64,000 nucleotides of DNA, from positions 1 through 64,000 of the forward strand of contig JACPUR010000018.1 in NCBI GenBank assembly GCA_016192135.1, written 5' to 3'. Position numbers and translations under genes: made by a program. Origin of the DNA: Candidatus Tectomicrobia bacterium (GTDB taxonomy: Bacteria > UBA8248). The notes under the pieces are model-generated. The model was given only the letters and a program-made list of their open reading frames with translations. It was not told the origin of the DNA and ran no database searches. Positions 42,789 to 51,624 of this stretch are shown piece after piece (positions within the stretch are counted from its first letter, which is position 1; each line of letters opens with the position of its first letter).

Positions 42789-43631
42789 TCATCCCCGTTG
42801 CACGATCTCCCGGTAGCGCATGAGGCGCTTGATCCTGTCCTCGCTGCCCTCTCGCTGGCAGATGCCGATGAGGTTGTTGAGCATCCGCTCCACGATGCGG
42901 CGCGGCGGGGTCTCCTGCAGGAAGCGCAGGTCGAAATGATACCCCAGCCCGCGCACGATGGCGTCGCAGTCCTGCACGCTGAGCCGGCGGCCCCCCTCGA
43001 AGGGGTCGAGGAAGATGGGCCCCTCGGGCGCCTCGTACTTGACGATGAAGTGGCCCGGCATCCCCACCCCCCGGAAGGGGAGGTCCAGCCGCCGCCCCAG
43101 CATCAGGTAGACGGACGCGAGGGAGATGGGAATCCCCCGCCGCCGGTCGAGCACGCGGTTCATGTAGCTGTTCTTGGGATCATAATAGTTGTCCCGGTCG
43201 CCGTCGAAACGCAGCTCGCCGTGCAGGTACTCGGCCGTCCTCTCGACGATCTCCGCCGGCGCCGCCCCCTTCCCCAGCCGCAACCGCAGCGCCTCCGCCA
43301 TCCGATCGAGCTCCGCCTCCCACCGTCCCATGTCCTCGAGCGGATAGCCGTAGGAGGCCAGCAGGAAGACGCCCCGCTCCAGGTCCCCCTCCTCGGGAGC
43401 CGCGACGGCCCAATCGGCGAAAGCGCGCTCCAGCATCCGGTGGTGGTGGTCCTCCAGGGCGGGCGGAAGGACCGCCGGCCCCCGCCCCTCCCCGCGCAGC
43501 CGGAGGAGAAGCCGGTCCCGGTCCTCCTCGGAGAAGCCGGCGAGCTGGCGATCCAGGACGGCGGTGATGGAGGGGCGCTCATCCTCCAGCAGCAGGCAGA
43601 GGGCGCCGAGCTGGGCGTCGGTCAAGGGCAT
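42789..43631 (-). CDS. SirB1/transglutaminase-like protein
   Basis: 280 aa from ATG 43631 (GAGG upstream on the minus strand). The core NSYMNRVLDRRRGIPISLAS followed by YLMLGRRLDLPFRGVGMPGHFIVK is the SirB1 transglutaminase-like domain (residues about 165-210). The usual catalytic Cys is not obvious. An N-terminal helical domain (LTDAQLGALCLLLEDE) precedes it, and TPR-like helices follow. A promoter (TTGGGA-17-TATCAT) lies upstream. The phosphatase-like selenoprotein gene follows by 41 bp in the same direction. Confidence 0.82.
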   Translation of the reverse strand: MPLTDAQLGALCLLLEDERPSITAVLDRQLAGFSEEDRDRLLLRLRGEGRGPAVLPPALEDHHHRMLERAFADWAVAAPEEGDLERGVFLLASYGYPLEDMGRWEAELDRMAEALRLRLGKGAAPAEIVERTAEYLHGELRFDGDRDNYYDPKNSYMNRVLDRRRGIPISLASVYLMLGRRLDLPFRGVGMPGHFIVKYEAPEGPIFLDPFEGGRRLSVQDCDAIVRGLGYHFDLRFLQETPPRRIVERMLNNLIGICQREGSEDRIKRLMRYREIVQRG

Positions 43632-43968
43632 GGGGGCCTCCCTTCCCAGGCGACCGGGGAACTCCTTCCCTATGATAAGATCACCCGCGGCCATTCCCAA
43701 GTTGAAATTTTTGGCATTCCCGGTGGGGGCGATTGACAAGTTTCATTCATGGCTTGCCGCGCCCGCTCCCGCTTTTTTCACGCCAGGAGCCACCTCCGGC
43801 GGATTTCACATGATCCAAGCGGGCGGAGGAGAGAAAGCCGCCTATTGACGCAGCCCGAATCCCGGGCGCGTTTGGGGCTGCGGCGGCGGTTTTGTCGTGT
43901 GTAAGCGGGGAAAATCGAATCCGGAAGATCGGGTTAAACCCTTACCCGCCATCCGGCAGGAGGCACGC
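43632..43968. other. Gap with minus-strand promoter
   Basis: No gene is seen. The promoter for the SirB1-like gene is at 43672-43700. The right part leads to the chimeric pseudogene, which has an AGGAGG site at about 43957-43962. Confidence 0.6.
43672..43700 (-). promoter_or_regulatory. Promoter for SirB1-like gene and selenoprotein
   Basis: Minus-strand -35 TTGGGA (43700-43695), 17-bp spacer and -10 TATCAT (43677-43672). The RNA would start about 35 bases before ATG 43631. Confidence 0.5.
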
Positions 43969-44356
43969 GTGCCCACCTACGCCGACGTGGCCGCCAGGGC
44001 GCTGGCCCAGGCCGGAATCGAGTTCGTCTTCGGCGTCCCCGGCAGCCACGGTGACCGACGGGGACACCGCCAATTGGCAGAAGATTCTCGCCACGCTGCG
44101 CACCTGGGAGGTCGAGGCGCTCGTGCCGGGGCACGGCCCGGTGGTCCGGGGCAGGGAGAACGTCCACAAGGCGATCGACGCGCTGGACGCCTACTTCAAC
44201 GACCTGCGGGGCCAGGTCCGGGCCCTGATGCGCCAGGGGAAGAAGCTGGACGAGATCCAGAAGGCGGTGAACGTCGCGAAGTACGCCTCCTGGGGCCGGA
44301 AGAACGCGCTCGCGGGCACGATCAAGAAATTGTACGAGGAGCAGAGCGCGAACTAG
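43969..44356 (+). pseudogene. Chimeric remnant: TPP-enzyme N-terminus joined to metallo-beta-lactamase C-terminus
   Basis: From GTG 43969 (AGGAGG six bases upstream) the frame reads PTYADVAARALAQAGIEFVF and GVPGSH, the start of a thiamine-pyrophosphate enzyme such as acetolactate synthase. About base 44050 this similarity stops abruptly. Another frame then gives TDGDTANWQKILATLRTWEV and VPGHGPVV, the C-terminal region of a metallo-beta-lactamase-fold hydrolase, to a stop at 44356. The two parts are in different frames. A deletion that joined two genes is the simplest explanation. Confidence 0.75.
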
Positions 44357-45729
44357 CGCGCGAGCCCAGAATCGGCTCTGCCCTCGGAGACGGGCCGGCC
44401 CGCTTCACGGCCGAGGAGGCCCAGGGCCTCCTCGGCCGCCCGCTCTCCGCTCCGCACCGCCCCCTCCGCCGTGGCCGGGAGACCCGTGGCCGTCCAGTCC
44501 CCGGCGAGGAGGAGCCCCCGCGCCGGGGTCACCGGCCCGGGGCGGAATTCCTGCTCCTCCCAGCCGTTCGCCCAGGTCGCCGCCCGCTCCCGCACCACCC
44601 TCGCGCGCACCACCCGCCGCCCGGGCAGGAGCCTCCCCGCCGCCTCGCGCGCCGAGGCCTCGGCCTCCCCGCGCGGGAGCGCCGCCACCGAGTCCTCTCC
44701 CCCGGCCAGAAGGCAGACCGGGCCTTCGCTCCCGTAGGGGCGGAACAGCCAGTGCCAGGGCTCCCCGGCCAGGGCCTCGAAGGCAGGCCCCGGGCAGGGC
44801 CCGTCCAGCCACAGGTAGGCGCTCGCGATGGGTGAGGGCCGCAGGCGCCGGAGGTCCCGGAATGGGCGCTCTCCCCGCCAGGCCTCGGGCAGCAGGGGGC
44901 CCAGCGCCGGGGGGGGGACGGCGGCCACGACCGCCGCCGCTTCCACGAATTCCCCGTCCATGAGCCTCACCCCGCGCACCGAGCCTCCGCCGATCTCGAC
45001 TTCCCGCACCGGCCTCCCCCGGTCCACCCGCCCGCCCAGGCGCTCGAGGGCGGCCCCGGCCCGGTCCGCCCAGAAGGCGCCGAGGGGCGAGGGCGGCACG
45101 GCCAGCGACGCCCCGCCCGGACCCTCGCGGAAGGCCTCCCGCGCCACCCGGGCGAAGAGGGCGGCGCTCCCCGCGTCCAGCGGGAGGTTCAGCACGGCGC
45201 GCGCGAAGGGCTCCCAGAACCAGGCGCGGGCCTCCCTTCCCTGGCCGAGCCCGTCCAGCATGGCGGCGACGGAGCCTCCCGCCCCGCCTCCCGCGAGGAG
45301 CCGGCGGAGGCCGCGCGCGATCTCGAGCCTCGCCCCGAGCCCGGGGCCCCGCCAGCGCAGCAGCGCCAGCGCCTGGCGCAACCTCCCCCCCTCCGGCGGG
45401 AAGGCGAGGCGCGGCAGGCGCACTCCTCCCCGGTCCGCCGCGCGGAACGGGATGTCCAGCGCGGGAGGGAAACGCAGCTCCGCCCCCGCCCGCCCCAGGA
45501 AGGCGCGCAGGGCGGGGTTGGCCGCCATGACGAGGTGGGGCCCCCAGTCGAGGTCGAGGCCGGATCCGGGATCGCGGAAGCTCGATGCCCGGCCGCCCAG
45601 GCGCCGGCCCGCCTCGAACAGCCGCACCGGGACGCCGCGCTCCGCCAGGCGGAGGGCCGCCGAGAGGCCGGCGAACCCGGCGCCCACGACGACGGCGGCC
45701 CCGCGCGGGGGAGGAACGCCCCGAGTCAC
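44353..45729 (-). CDS. hpnE: Hydroxysqualene dehydroxylase-type FAD oxidoreductase
   Basis: 458 aa. It starts at GTG 45729, overlapping the stop of the fusion gene by GTGA. N-terminal dinucleotide-binding motif AVVVGAGFAGLSAALRLAER, then GRRLGGRASSF, and C-terminal GLLLAGDWTATGLPATAEGA with the FAD-contacting Gly-Asp. It converts hydroxysqualene to squalene as the third step of the HpnC/HpnD/HpnE route. Its coupling to HpnC-HpnD supports this assignment. Confidence 0.92.
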   Translation of the reverse strand: MTRGVPPPRGAAVVVGAGFAGLSAALRLAERGVPVRLFEAGRRLGGRASSFRDPGSGLDLDWGPHLVMAANPALRAFLGRAGAELRFPPALDIPFRAADRGGVRLPRLAFPPEGGRLRQALALLRWRGPGLGARLEIARGLRRLLAGGGAGGSVAAMLDGLGQGREARAWFWEPFARAVLNLPLDAGSAALFARVAREAFREGPGGASLAVPPSPLGAFWADRAGAALERLGGRVDRGRPVREVEIGGGSVRGVRLMDGEFVEAAAVVAAVPPPALGPLLPEAWRGERPFRDLRRLRPSPIASAYLWLDGPCPGPAFEALAGEPWHWLFRPYGSEGPVCLLAGGEDSVAALPRGEAEASAREAAGRLLPGRRVVRARVVRERAATWANGWEEQEFRPGPVTPARGLLLAGDWTATGLPATAEGAVRSGERAAEEALGLLGREAGRPVSEGRADSGLAR

Positions 45730-47906
45730 CGTTCCCAGTAGCAGTGGAAGGCTTCGAGGAGCTTGGACGCGGTCGAGAGGGGCGGGCGCCAGGGAGCCGG
45801 TGGGAAGCCGGCGGCGTCCATCTCCTCGAGCAGCCGGCGGTAGATGCGGCCCATGAGCCGGGCGGGGAAGAGCTTGTCCTTCGCGTCGGCGGGAAGATGC
45901 CCGTCCGCCTCCCGGTAGAACGCGCGGGCGCGATCCGCCTGGAAGCGGAGGAGCGCCACGACGCGCTCGTCGTAATCCCCGCGGCGGAAGGCGCCGGCGT
46001 CCACCCCGAAGCGCTCCAGGTCCTCCCGCGGGAGGTAGAGCCGCCCCGCCTGGGCGTCCCGCCACACGTCGCGCAGGATGTTGGTAAGCTGGAGGGCGAC
46101 CCCCAGGGCGCGGGCGTAGCGCTCCGCCGCCCCGGTGCGCACCCCGAAGACGCCCAGGCAGGCCAGCCCCACCGCCGAGGCCACCTTCTCGCAATAGGCC
46201 TCCAGGGCCGCGAAGTCCGCGAAGGGCCTTCCTTCGAGGTCCATCTCCACCCCCTCGCACACCGCGCGCAGGTGGCGGAGGGGGATGCCGAAGGCGGCGT
46301 CGGCGCGGGCGAGCTCCCGGAGGATGGGGTGGCGGCGCCCCCCCTCGTGGAAGCGCGCGAGGTCCTCCTGCCAGCAGGCGAGGCGGCGGCGCTTCGCCTC
46401 GGGCGCCCCCGGCGAATCGGCGATGTCGTCCACCACCCGGCAGAAGGCGTAGATGGCGTTCAGGGCGCGGCGGCGGTCGCGCGGCAGGGCGAAGAAGGCG
46501 AGGCGGAAGTTCGAGCGGCTCCGCCGCACCACCCAGCGGCAGTGGCGCGCCTCGGCCCGCTCCTGCCGGGCGGCGTCCGCGCGGCGGGCCAGGCGGCCCG
46601 CGGGCAGGAAGGCCGCCGCGAGGCAGGCCGCCCTGTCCCCGGGGCCGAGGCGGGGCGCCCCGCGCAGCACATCGAAGGAGGCCCGCTCGATGGCGTCGAG
46701 CGCCGCCGCCCCGCCCCGCCAGATGGCCCGGAGCTCCCGGCCCAGCCGCCCCCGAACCCTGGCGAGCGGGGGGAGCCCCCGGATCAGCAGGGCGCGGACC
46801 CGCCCCGCCTCGAAGACCATGAGCGCCCGGAGGGCCGGGCCCGCCGACTCCCCGCCCAGCTCCTCCTCGTCCACGCCGAAGGCCCGGAGGTCCTCCTGGG
46901 GGAGATAGACGACGCCCCGGAGGTAATCGGCCTTCACGTCCTGCAGATGGTTGGCGAGCTGGAGGGCGGTGCAGACGGCGTCCGAGGCGCGGAGCGTCTC
47001 GTCGTCCTTGAGCCCCCACATCTCCAGGATGATCCGCCCCACCGGATCGGCGGAGCGGCGGCAGTAGTCGAGGAGGGAGGCGTAGTCCGGGTAGCGCGCG
47101 ACCTCCACGTCCTGCCGGAAGGCCGAGAGAAGATCGCGGAAGGGCCGGAGGGAGAGGCGGCCCGCCCGGAGGGTTTCGGCGAGGGCGGCGAAGAGGCCCT
47201 CCCCCTTCCCCTCGGCCGCCGCCTCGAGCCTCCGCTCCATCTCCTCCAGGAGCGCGAGACGCTCCCCGGCGGGGGCGGCGCCGTCGGCGATGTCGTCGGC
47301 GGCCCGGGCGAAGGCGTAGACCGCCGCGACGTGCGGGCGCATCCGGACGGGAAGGAGCCAGGAGGCGACGGGGAAGTTCTCGTAGTGGAAGGCCGCCTGC
47401 TCCATGCAGCGCCGGAAGGCCTCCGCCCGCTCCTCTCCCCCGGCCTCCGCCCGCCGCGCCTTCCCGGCGAAGGAGGCGCTCCCGTTGGCCGCCCCATCCC
47501 CGCGGGCGCCTTCCTCGCGCAGCGCCTGGATGAGCGGGGCGTCCGCCGGGAGGAACTCGAACTGGCCGAGCCGGGCCGGGCGGACCCAGGCATGGCCGGC
47601 CACGCCGTGGTCCTTTCCCTCGCCCGCCTTCCACGCGCAGTCGTAGAAGCGGAGGTGGACCGTCCGGTCCGGGTAGGCGTGGCGGGTCTCCCAGCGCAGG
47701 GAGCCCACCTCGACCTCCACCTCCAGTTCCTCGCGCAGCTCCCGCGCCAGGGCCTCTTCGGGGGACTCGCCGTTCTCGACCTTCCCGCCCGGGAACTCCC
47801 AGAGGCCCGCCAGGTGTTTCCCCTCGGGGCGCCGGCAGATGAGGATCTCCTCCCCCCTGCGGACGACGGCCGCGACCACTTCGAGGGCTTCGGGTTCGAT
47901 CTTCAT
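45726..47906 (-). CDS. hpnC-hpnD: Nudix-HpnC-HpnD triple fusion (squalene biosynthesis)
   Basis: 726 aa with three domains. Residues 1-135: MutT-type Nudix hydrolase with the box GGKVENGESPEEALARELRE (G41 to about L61). Residues about 165-420: HpnC, with HYENFPVASWLLP (174-186) and the first DDIAD at 204-208, and a second Asp-rich segment (LQDVKADY). Residues about 460-726: HpnD, with SNFRLAFFALPRDRRRALNA and DDIAD (493-497), and LRDVWRDA. HpnC and HpnD convert two farnesyl diphosphates to presqualene diphosphate and hydroxysqualene. The fused Nudix domain has no standard role here. It is co-translated with hpnE. Confidence 0.9.
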   Translation of the reverse strand: MKIEPEALEVVAAVVRRGEEILICRRPEGKHLAGLWEFPGGKVENGESPEEALARELREELEVEVEVGSLRWETRHAYPDRTVHLRFYDCAWKAGEGKDHGVAGHAWVRPARLGQFEFLPADAPLIQALREEGARGDGAANGSASFAGKARRAEAGGEERAEAFRRCMEQAAFHYENFPVASWLLPVRMRPHVAAVYAFARAADDIADGAAPAGERLALLEEMERRLEAAAEGKGEGLFAALAETLRAGRLSLRPFRDLLSAFRQDVEVARYPDYASLLDYCRRSADPVGRIILEMWGLKDDETLRASDAVCTALQLANHLQDVKADYLRGVVYLPQEDLRAFGVDEEELGGESAGPALRALMVFEAGRVRALLIRGLPPLARVRGRLGRELRAIWRGGAAALDAIERASFDVLRGAPRLGPGDRAACLAAAFLPAGRLARRADAARQERAEARHCRWVVRRSRSNFRLAFFALPRDRRRALNAIYAFCRVVDDIADSPGAPEAKRRRLACWQEDLARFHEGGRRHPILRELARADAAFGIPLRHLRAVCEGVEMDLEGRPFADFAALEAYCEKVASAVGLACLGVFGVRTGAAERYARALGVALQLTNILRDVWRDAQAGRLYLPREDLERFGVDAGAFRRGDYDERVVALLRFQADRARAFYREADGHLPADAKDKLFPARLMGRIYRRLLEEMDAAGFPPAPWRPPLSTASKLLEAFHCYWER

Positions 47907-47935
47907 CGGATTCCCAAAAGGGTTGAACCTTCCGC

Positions 47936-48706
47936 CTATTCAGCCAGCGGCGCCAGCCGGGTTTCGAATATGGCCGGCTCGGCCTGGCGGAGCGCCTCGT
48001 CCAGCTCGATCTGGCTCTCGTAGCGGGCCGGAGGAAGGGTGAAGCCCGGGAACAAGAGCTGCATCGCCGCGGCCTGGAACGGCCAGGGGGCGATCTCCAG
48101 GGCTCCCTCGCGGGTCAGGCAGATCTTCATCCCGCCCCGCGTCAGGAACTGGACCTCCCCCGGGGGGGGCGATATCTCGGGCGCCCGGCACGCGATCAGG
48201 GAAAGGGTATCACACACCCGGAGGAGCCGTGCCGCCTCGTCCTTCAGGGAGGCCTCTTGGGGGCTGCTTTCCCTGAGCAACGCCTTCCGGCGCTCGCGCT
48301 CCTCCTCGGCGAAGCGGTCCAGCAGGGCCAGGTCCTCCTCGGGCGCGCCGGGGAGCGCCGCCTCCGCCAGCGAGGTGAAATGGAGGCTCACGAGGTAGCC
48401 CGAAAAGGGGCTGTGCGCCTCGCAGAAACGGATGCCCTCGGTCCAGGTGGAGACCGCCTCCTCCGCCGTCGCGGCGAAGAAGCTCTGGGGCAGGCCCGTC
48501 GCCAGGTCGATGCGGGGGGCGCTGTCGAGGCGGCACCAGCCGACGTCGTGGTTGTCGGCGGCGAAAAACAGGGAGTCGAGCAGGGCCGTTGGAAGGGCGG
48601 GGAGGGAGGGGGTGCCCTGCCAGCGGCGGACCAGGGTGCCCGCCGCGCGCGCGTGATCGTGCTGATGGATGAGCTGCACGCCTTCGCGCACGGGCCGGAT
48701 GATCAT
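47936..48706 (-). CDS. DUF3891 family protein
   Basis: 256 aa. MIIRPVREGVQLIHQHDHAR followed by AAGTLV, then LLDSLFFAADNHDVGWCRLD, match DUF3891, a helical family with conserved His and Asp reminiscent of HD-like proteins. Function unproven. It is 29 bp upstream of the squalene fusion gene on the same strand, so it may be the first gene of that operon. Confidence 0.85.
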   Translation of the reverse strand: MIIRPVREGVQLIHQHDHARAAGTLVRRWQGTPSLPALPTALLDSLFFAADNHDVGWCRLDSAPRIDLATGLPQSFFAATAEEAVSTWTEGIRFCEAHSPFSGYLVSLHFTSLAEAALPGAPEEDLALLDRFAEEERERRKALLRESSPQEASLKDEAARLLRVCDTLSLIACRAPEISPPPGEVQFLTRGGMKICLTREGALEIAPWPFQAAAMQLLFPGFTLPPARYESQIELDEALRQAEPAIFETRLAPLAE

Positions 48707-49171
48707 GGAGCCGCCTCGCTCGCCGCGGCCGGGGCCGGGGCGACGGGATGGAGGGTGCCAAGGGATACCCGGGCCGGGCCGGGAAGAAAAACCGACGGAT
48801 GGAGGTTCACGCGCCCCTGGAGCCGGCGCCGGGCCACTTTAGCAAGGGCCCCCGGCGGGGACAAGGCGCCCGGCGCGGATCCATTCCCGCACCAGCAACA
48901 ACCCTCCTCCACGGCCGCGGGGCCCGGGAACGCCGCCGCGGTGGAGGACGGGCGGCGCGGCCGAAGGCCGCTCCCCTGCCGAGCCGGTGCAGGTCAGGCC
49001 GGCGTAGGGGCGGTTCGCGAACCGCCCCTACGAAAATCACCCTCTGTCGTCCGTTCGCGTAGAGGCCGGCCCGAGCCCCTCCCTCCCCCCGGGCCTTGTC
49101 CCTGCCGGACCCCTGTGCTAGAAGCCGAACTTTGCGAAGCTCGCCTGCCCCGCGAGAGGAAGACCACGCGC
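48707..49171. other. Divergent gap before metX
   Basis: No convincing gene. It holds a perfect 28-bp GTAGGGGC palindrome at 49004-49031, identical to 63036-63063. A riboswitch for methionine or SAM was looked for and not recognised. Confidence 0.6.
49004..49031. repeat. Perfect GTAGGGGC palindrome
   Basis: Palindrome with core GGTTCGCGAACC between GTAGGGGC ends. Identical over 28 bp to 63036-63063. Confidence 0.9.
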
Positions 49172-50608
49172 ATGAGCACGCCCGCCCCCCATCTCCAGCC
49201 GGGCTCCGTCGGCCTGGTGGAGACGAAGCGCTATACGCTCCCCGGGCCCTTCCGCACCGAGTCGGGGCGGACGCTCGGCGAGGTGACCGTAGCCTATGAG
49301 ACCTACGGCCGCCTGAACGCCGCGGGCGACAACGCCGTCCTGATCATCCATGCCCTGACGGGCGACGCCCACGCGGCCGGCTGCCACGCCCCGGACGATC
49401 CCCGCCCCGGCTGGTGGGACCCCATGATCGGCCCGGGCAAGGCCCTCGACACGGCCCGGTACTTCGTCGTCTGCACGAACAACCTGGGCGGCTGCTCGGG
49501 CACCACCGGCCCCGCCTCCACCGACCCGGCCACGGGCCGGCCCTTCGGGATGCGTTTTCCGGTCGTGACGGTGGAGGACACCGTCCGCCTCCAGAAGCTC
49601 CTCCTGGACGCGCTGGGGGTGAAGCGGCTGCGGACGGTGGTGGGGGGCTCCCTCGCGGGGATGCAGACCCTGGAGTGGGGGCTGCGCTACAGCGCCTTCT
49701 GCGACTCCATCATCCCCGTGGCGGGGGCGGCGCGGCTCACCCCGATGGGGATCGCCTGGGACAAGATCGGCCGCTCGGCCATCATGGCCGACAACAACTG
49801 GATGGGCGGCGACTACCCCCCCGGCGCGGGACCCAAGCAAGGCCTGAGCGTGGCGCGCATGATCGGCCACATCACCTACCTGAGCGGCGTCATCATGGGG
49901 CACAAGTTCGGCCGGCGGGTGCGGGACGAGGGGCGGCTCCTCGAGGACGTGAACGCGCGCTTCGAGGTGGAGAGCTACCTGGAGCACCAGGGGGGGAAGT
50001 TCGTCGACCGCTTCGACGCCAACTCCTACATCTACCTCTCGCGCATGATGGACCTCTACGACTCCGCCGCGGGCTGGCCGAGCCTGGAGGCCTCGCTGGA
50101 GCGCCTCCGGACGAAGTGCATGCTCGTGTGCTTCATCTCGGACTGGCTCTACCCGCCCCAGTGCAGCATCCAGATCGCCGAGGCGCTGCAGCGCCTGGGG
50201 CGCGAGGTCGAGCTCCACACGGTGGAGTCCACCTACGGGCACGACGCCTTTCTGGTGCAGTACGATCAGCTCACCCGCATCGTCGGCGACTTCCTCCGCC
50301 GCGTGGAGCGGGGCGGCCCCGTCGGCCTGGGCGCCCTCCCCGTCCCCGCCGGGACCCGCCGGTTCGTCTTCACCTTCCCGAGGGACGAGGTGCGCAAGCC
50401 CGTCCTCTGGGAGCTGGGGCGGAAGTTCCCCATCGCCATCAACATCATCCAGGGGGACGTGAGTACCGAGTCCGGCTGGCAGGTCTGCGAGATCGACGGC
50501 TCGGAGGCGGACATCGCCCGGGCGGCCGCCTACATGCGCGAGCGCGGCATCTGGGTGGACCCGGGGGGCATCGACCCCATCGACCACGACCGGGCCGAGG
50601 TGGTATAA
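49172..50608 (+). CDS. metX: Homoserine O-acetyltransferase with fused C-terminal NIL-like domain
   Basis: 478 aa from ATG 49172. An alpha/beta hydrolase with oxyanion region IIHALTGDAHAAG, nucleophile Ser in GGSLAGMQTLEW (near residue 154), Asp in ISDWLYPPQ and His in YGHDAFL. It moves an acetyl (or succinyl) group to homoserine for methionine synthesis. The standard enzyme ends near residue 380. Here a further 85 residues (FTFPRDEVRKPVLWEL ... VCEIDGSEADIARAAAYMRE ... GIWVDP) match the ferredoxin-like NIL domain that binds methionine in MetN transporters. The start follows AGAGGAAGA. Confidence 0.9.
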   Translation: MSTPAPHLQPGSVGLVETKRYTLPGPFRTESGRTLGEVTVAYETYGRLNAAGDNAVLIIHALTGDAHAAGCHAPDDPRPGWWDPMIGPGKALDTARYFVVCTNNLGGCSGTTGPASTDPATGRPFGMRFPVVTVEDTVRLQKLLLDALGVKRLRTVVGGSLAGMQTLEWGLRYSAFCDSIIPVAGAARLTPMGIAWDKIGRSAIMADNNWMGGDYPPGAGPKQGLSVARMIGHITYLSGVIMGHKFGRRVRDEGRLLEDVNARFEVESYLEHQGGKFVDRFDANSYIYLSRMMDLYDSAAGWPSLEASLERLRTKCMLVCFISDWLYPPQCSIQIAEALQRLGREVELHTVESTYGHDAFLVQYDQLTRIVGDFLRRVERGGPVGLGALPVPAGTRRFVFTFPRDEVRKPVLWELGRKFPIAINIIQGDVSTESGWQVCEIDGSEADIARAAAYMRERGIWVDPGGIDPIDHDRAEVV

Positions 50609-50695
50609 ACCGGGAATCCGGACAGGCGCGCGGCGGCCCCACCCGGCGGCGGGAAGGCCCCTGCCCGCCTTTGGAGCCCCTTCGAGGAGGAGCGG

Positions 50696-51328
50696 ATGAG
50701 CCAGCTGGAAGAACCCATCATCGTCGTCAAGTACTCCGACTTCACCTGACCCTACTGCTACGTGGCCACCGTGGGTGGCTCCCCGATCCTGGAGAAGGAT
50801 CCCGACGTGAAGGTGGAGTGGGTGAGCTGGGAAGGGCGGCCCCCCGGCGCCCCGTTCGCGCCCTATACCCCCGAAAAGCGGCTCGAGAACTACGAGAAGG
50901 TCCACAAGCCCCTGGCGCAGAAGTACGGGGTGCCCATCGGCCCCGCCGGGAAGAACCTCCGCACCACCAGCGCCCACCTCGCCACCTACTACGCCCGGGA
51001 GCGGGGGAAGCTCCGCGAGTTCCGCGACCGGGTGTACAAGGCGCGCTGGGTGGAGGATCTGGACCTGGAGAGCCCGGACGTTCTCGCCAAGCTGGGCGAG
51101 GAGGTCGGGCTGGACGGGGCGGAGATCAAGAAGGTGGTGGCCGGGCAGCGCTACCTCGCCCTCCTGCACAGCCAGCGCGCCCAGGGGAAGAGCCTCGGCA
51201 TCTTCGGCATCCCCTCCTTCGCCGTGCGGGGGAAGATCTTCTGGGGGCAGGACGTGATCGAGGAGGTGCGCCAGGAGGTGGCCCGCCTCAAGCGGGAGCT
51301 CCTGGAGAAGCAGAAGCAGAGCGCCTGA
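50696..51328 (+). CDS. DsbA-family selenoprotein, Sec at codon 18 (U-P-Y-C)
   Basis: 210 aa if the TGA at 50747-50749 is selenocysteine. A normal model starts after it at GTG 50762. From ATG 50696 (GAGGAGG five bases upstream) the sequence is SQLEEPIIVVKYSDFT-U-PYCYVA, so U18-P-Y-C21 replaces the CxxC of DsbA. The cis-Pro loop GIFGIPSFAVRGKIFWGQ is near residue 172. It is a thioredoxin fold with a helical insert of the FrnE/2-hydroxychromene isomerase type, and so likely a thiol-disulfide oxidoreductase or isomerase. A SECIS-like hairpin is at 50764-50780. Rho-independent terminator at 51351. Confidence 0.88.
50764..50780 (+). promoter_or_regulatory. SECIS-like hairpin of DsbA selenoprotein 2
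   Basis: Stem GGCCACC/GGTGGCT (7 bp) with loop GTG, centred 22-24 bases after the TGA. The loop starts with G-U, as in bacterial SECIS elements. The position and stem resemble the hairpin of selenoprotein 1. Confidence 0.7.
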
Positions 51329-51350
51329 GCCGCGGCGTTAGAAACCAAAG

Positions 51351-51377
51351 GGGCCCCGGAGACGGGGCCCTTTTTTT
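51351..51377 (+). terminator. Rho-independent terminator
   Basis: Stem GGGCCCCG/CGGGGCCC with loop GAGA, followed by seven T. Confidence 0.9.
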
Positions 51378-51624
51378 CGTGATCTACGGACGCAATGGCG
51401 CGGCGGACACCGCTTTGCCTATCGGGAATGGAATCTCTTCTCCCTCCCCCTCCGGGGAGGACCCAAGAACCGGTGGAGTAAAGTGCCACCCATGTGCCCG
51501 GTCTGATCTGTCACCCATGTGGCAGGTTGCACAGTGGGGGAGCACCGCCAGGGGCATCTCCCTCCCCCTACCCCCTCCCGGAAGGGAGGAGAAAATTCAA
51601 ATGCGCCTTGAGATTGGCGAACCG

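Noticed and set aside
43969-44356. Selenocysteine in the chimeric TPP/metallo-beta-lactamase gene
   Set aside because: The break is a frame change between two unrelated families, not a TGA at a conserved cysteine.
48748-49062. Possible 104-aa gene upstream of metX
   Set aside because: Pro/Arg/Gly-biased product that runs through the perfect palindromic repeat at 49004-49031, with no domain and no conserved start.
49030-49171. SAM or methionine riboswitch before metX
   Set aside because: No conserved SAM riboswitch core or terminator-antiterminator pair could be drawn in the leader.
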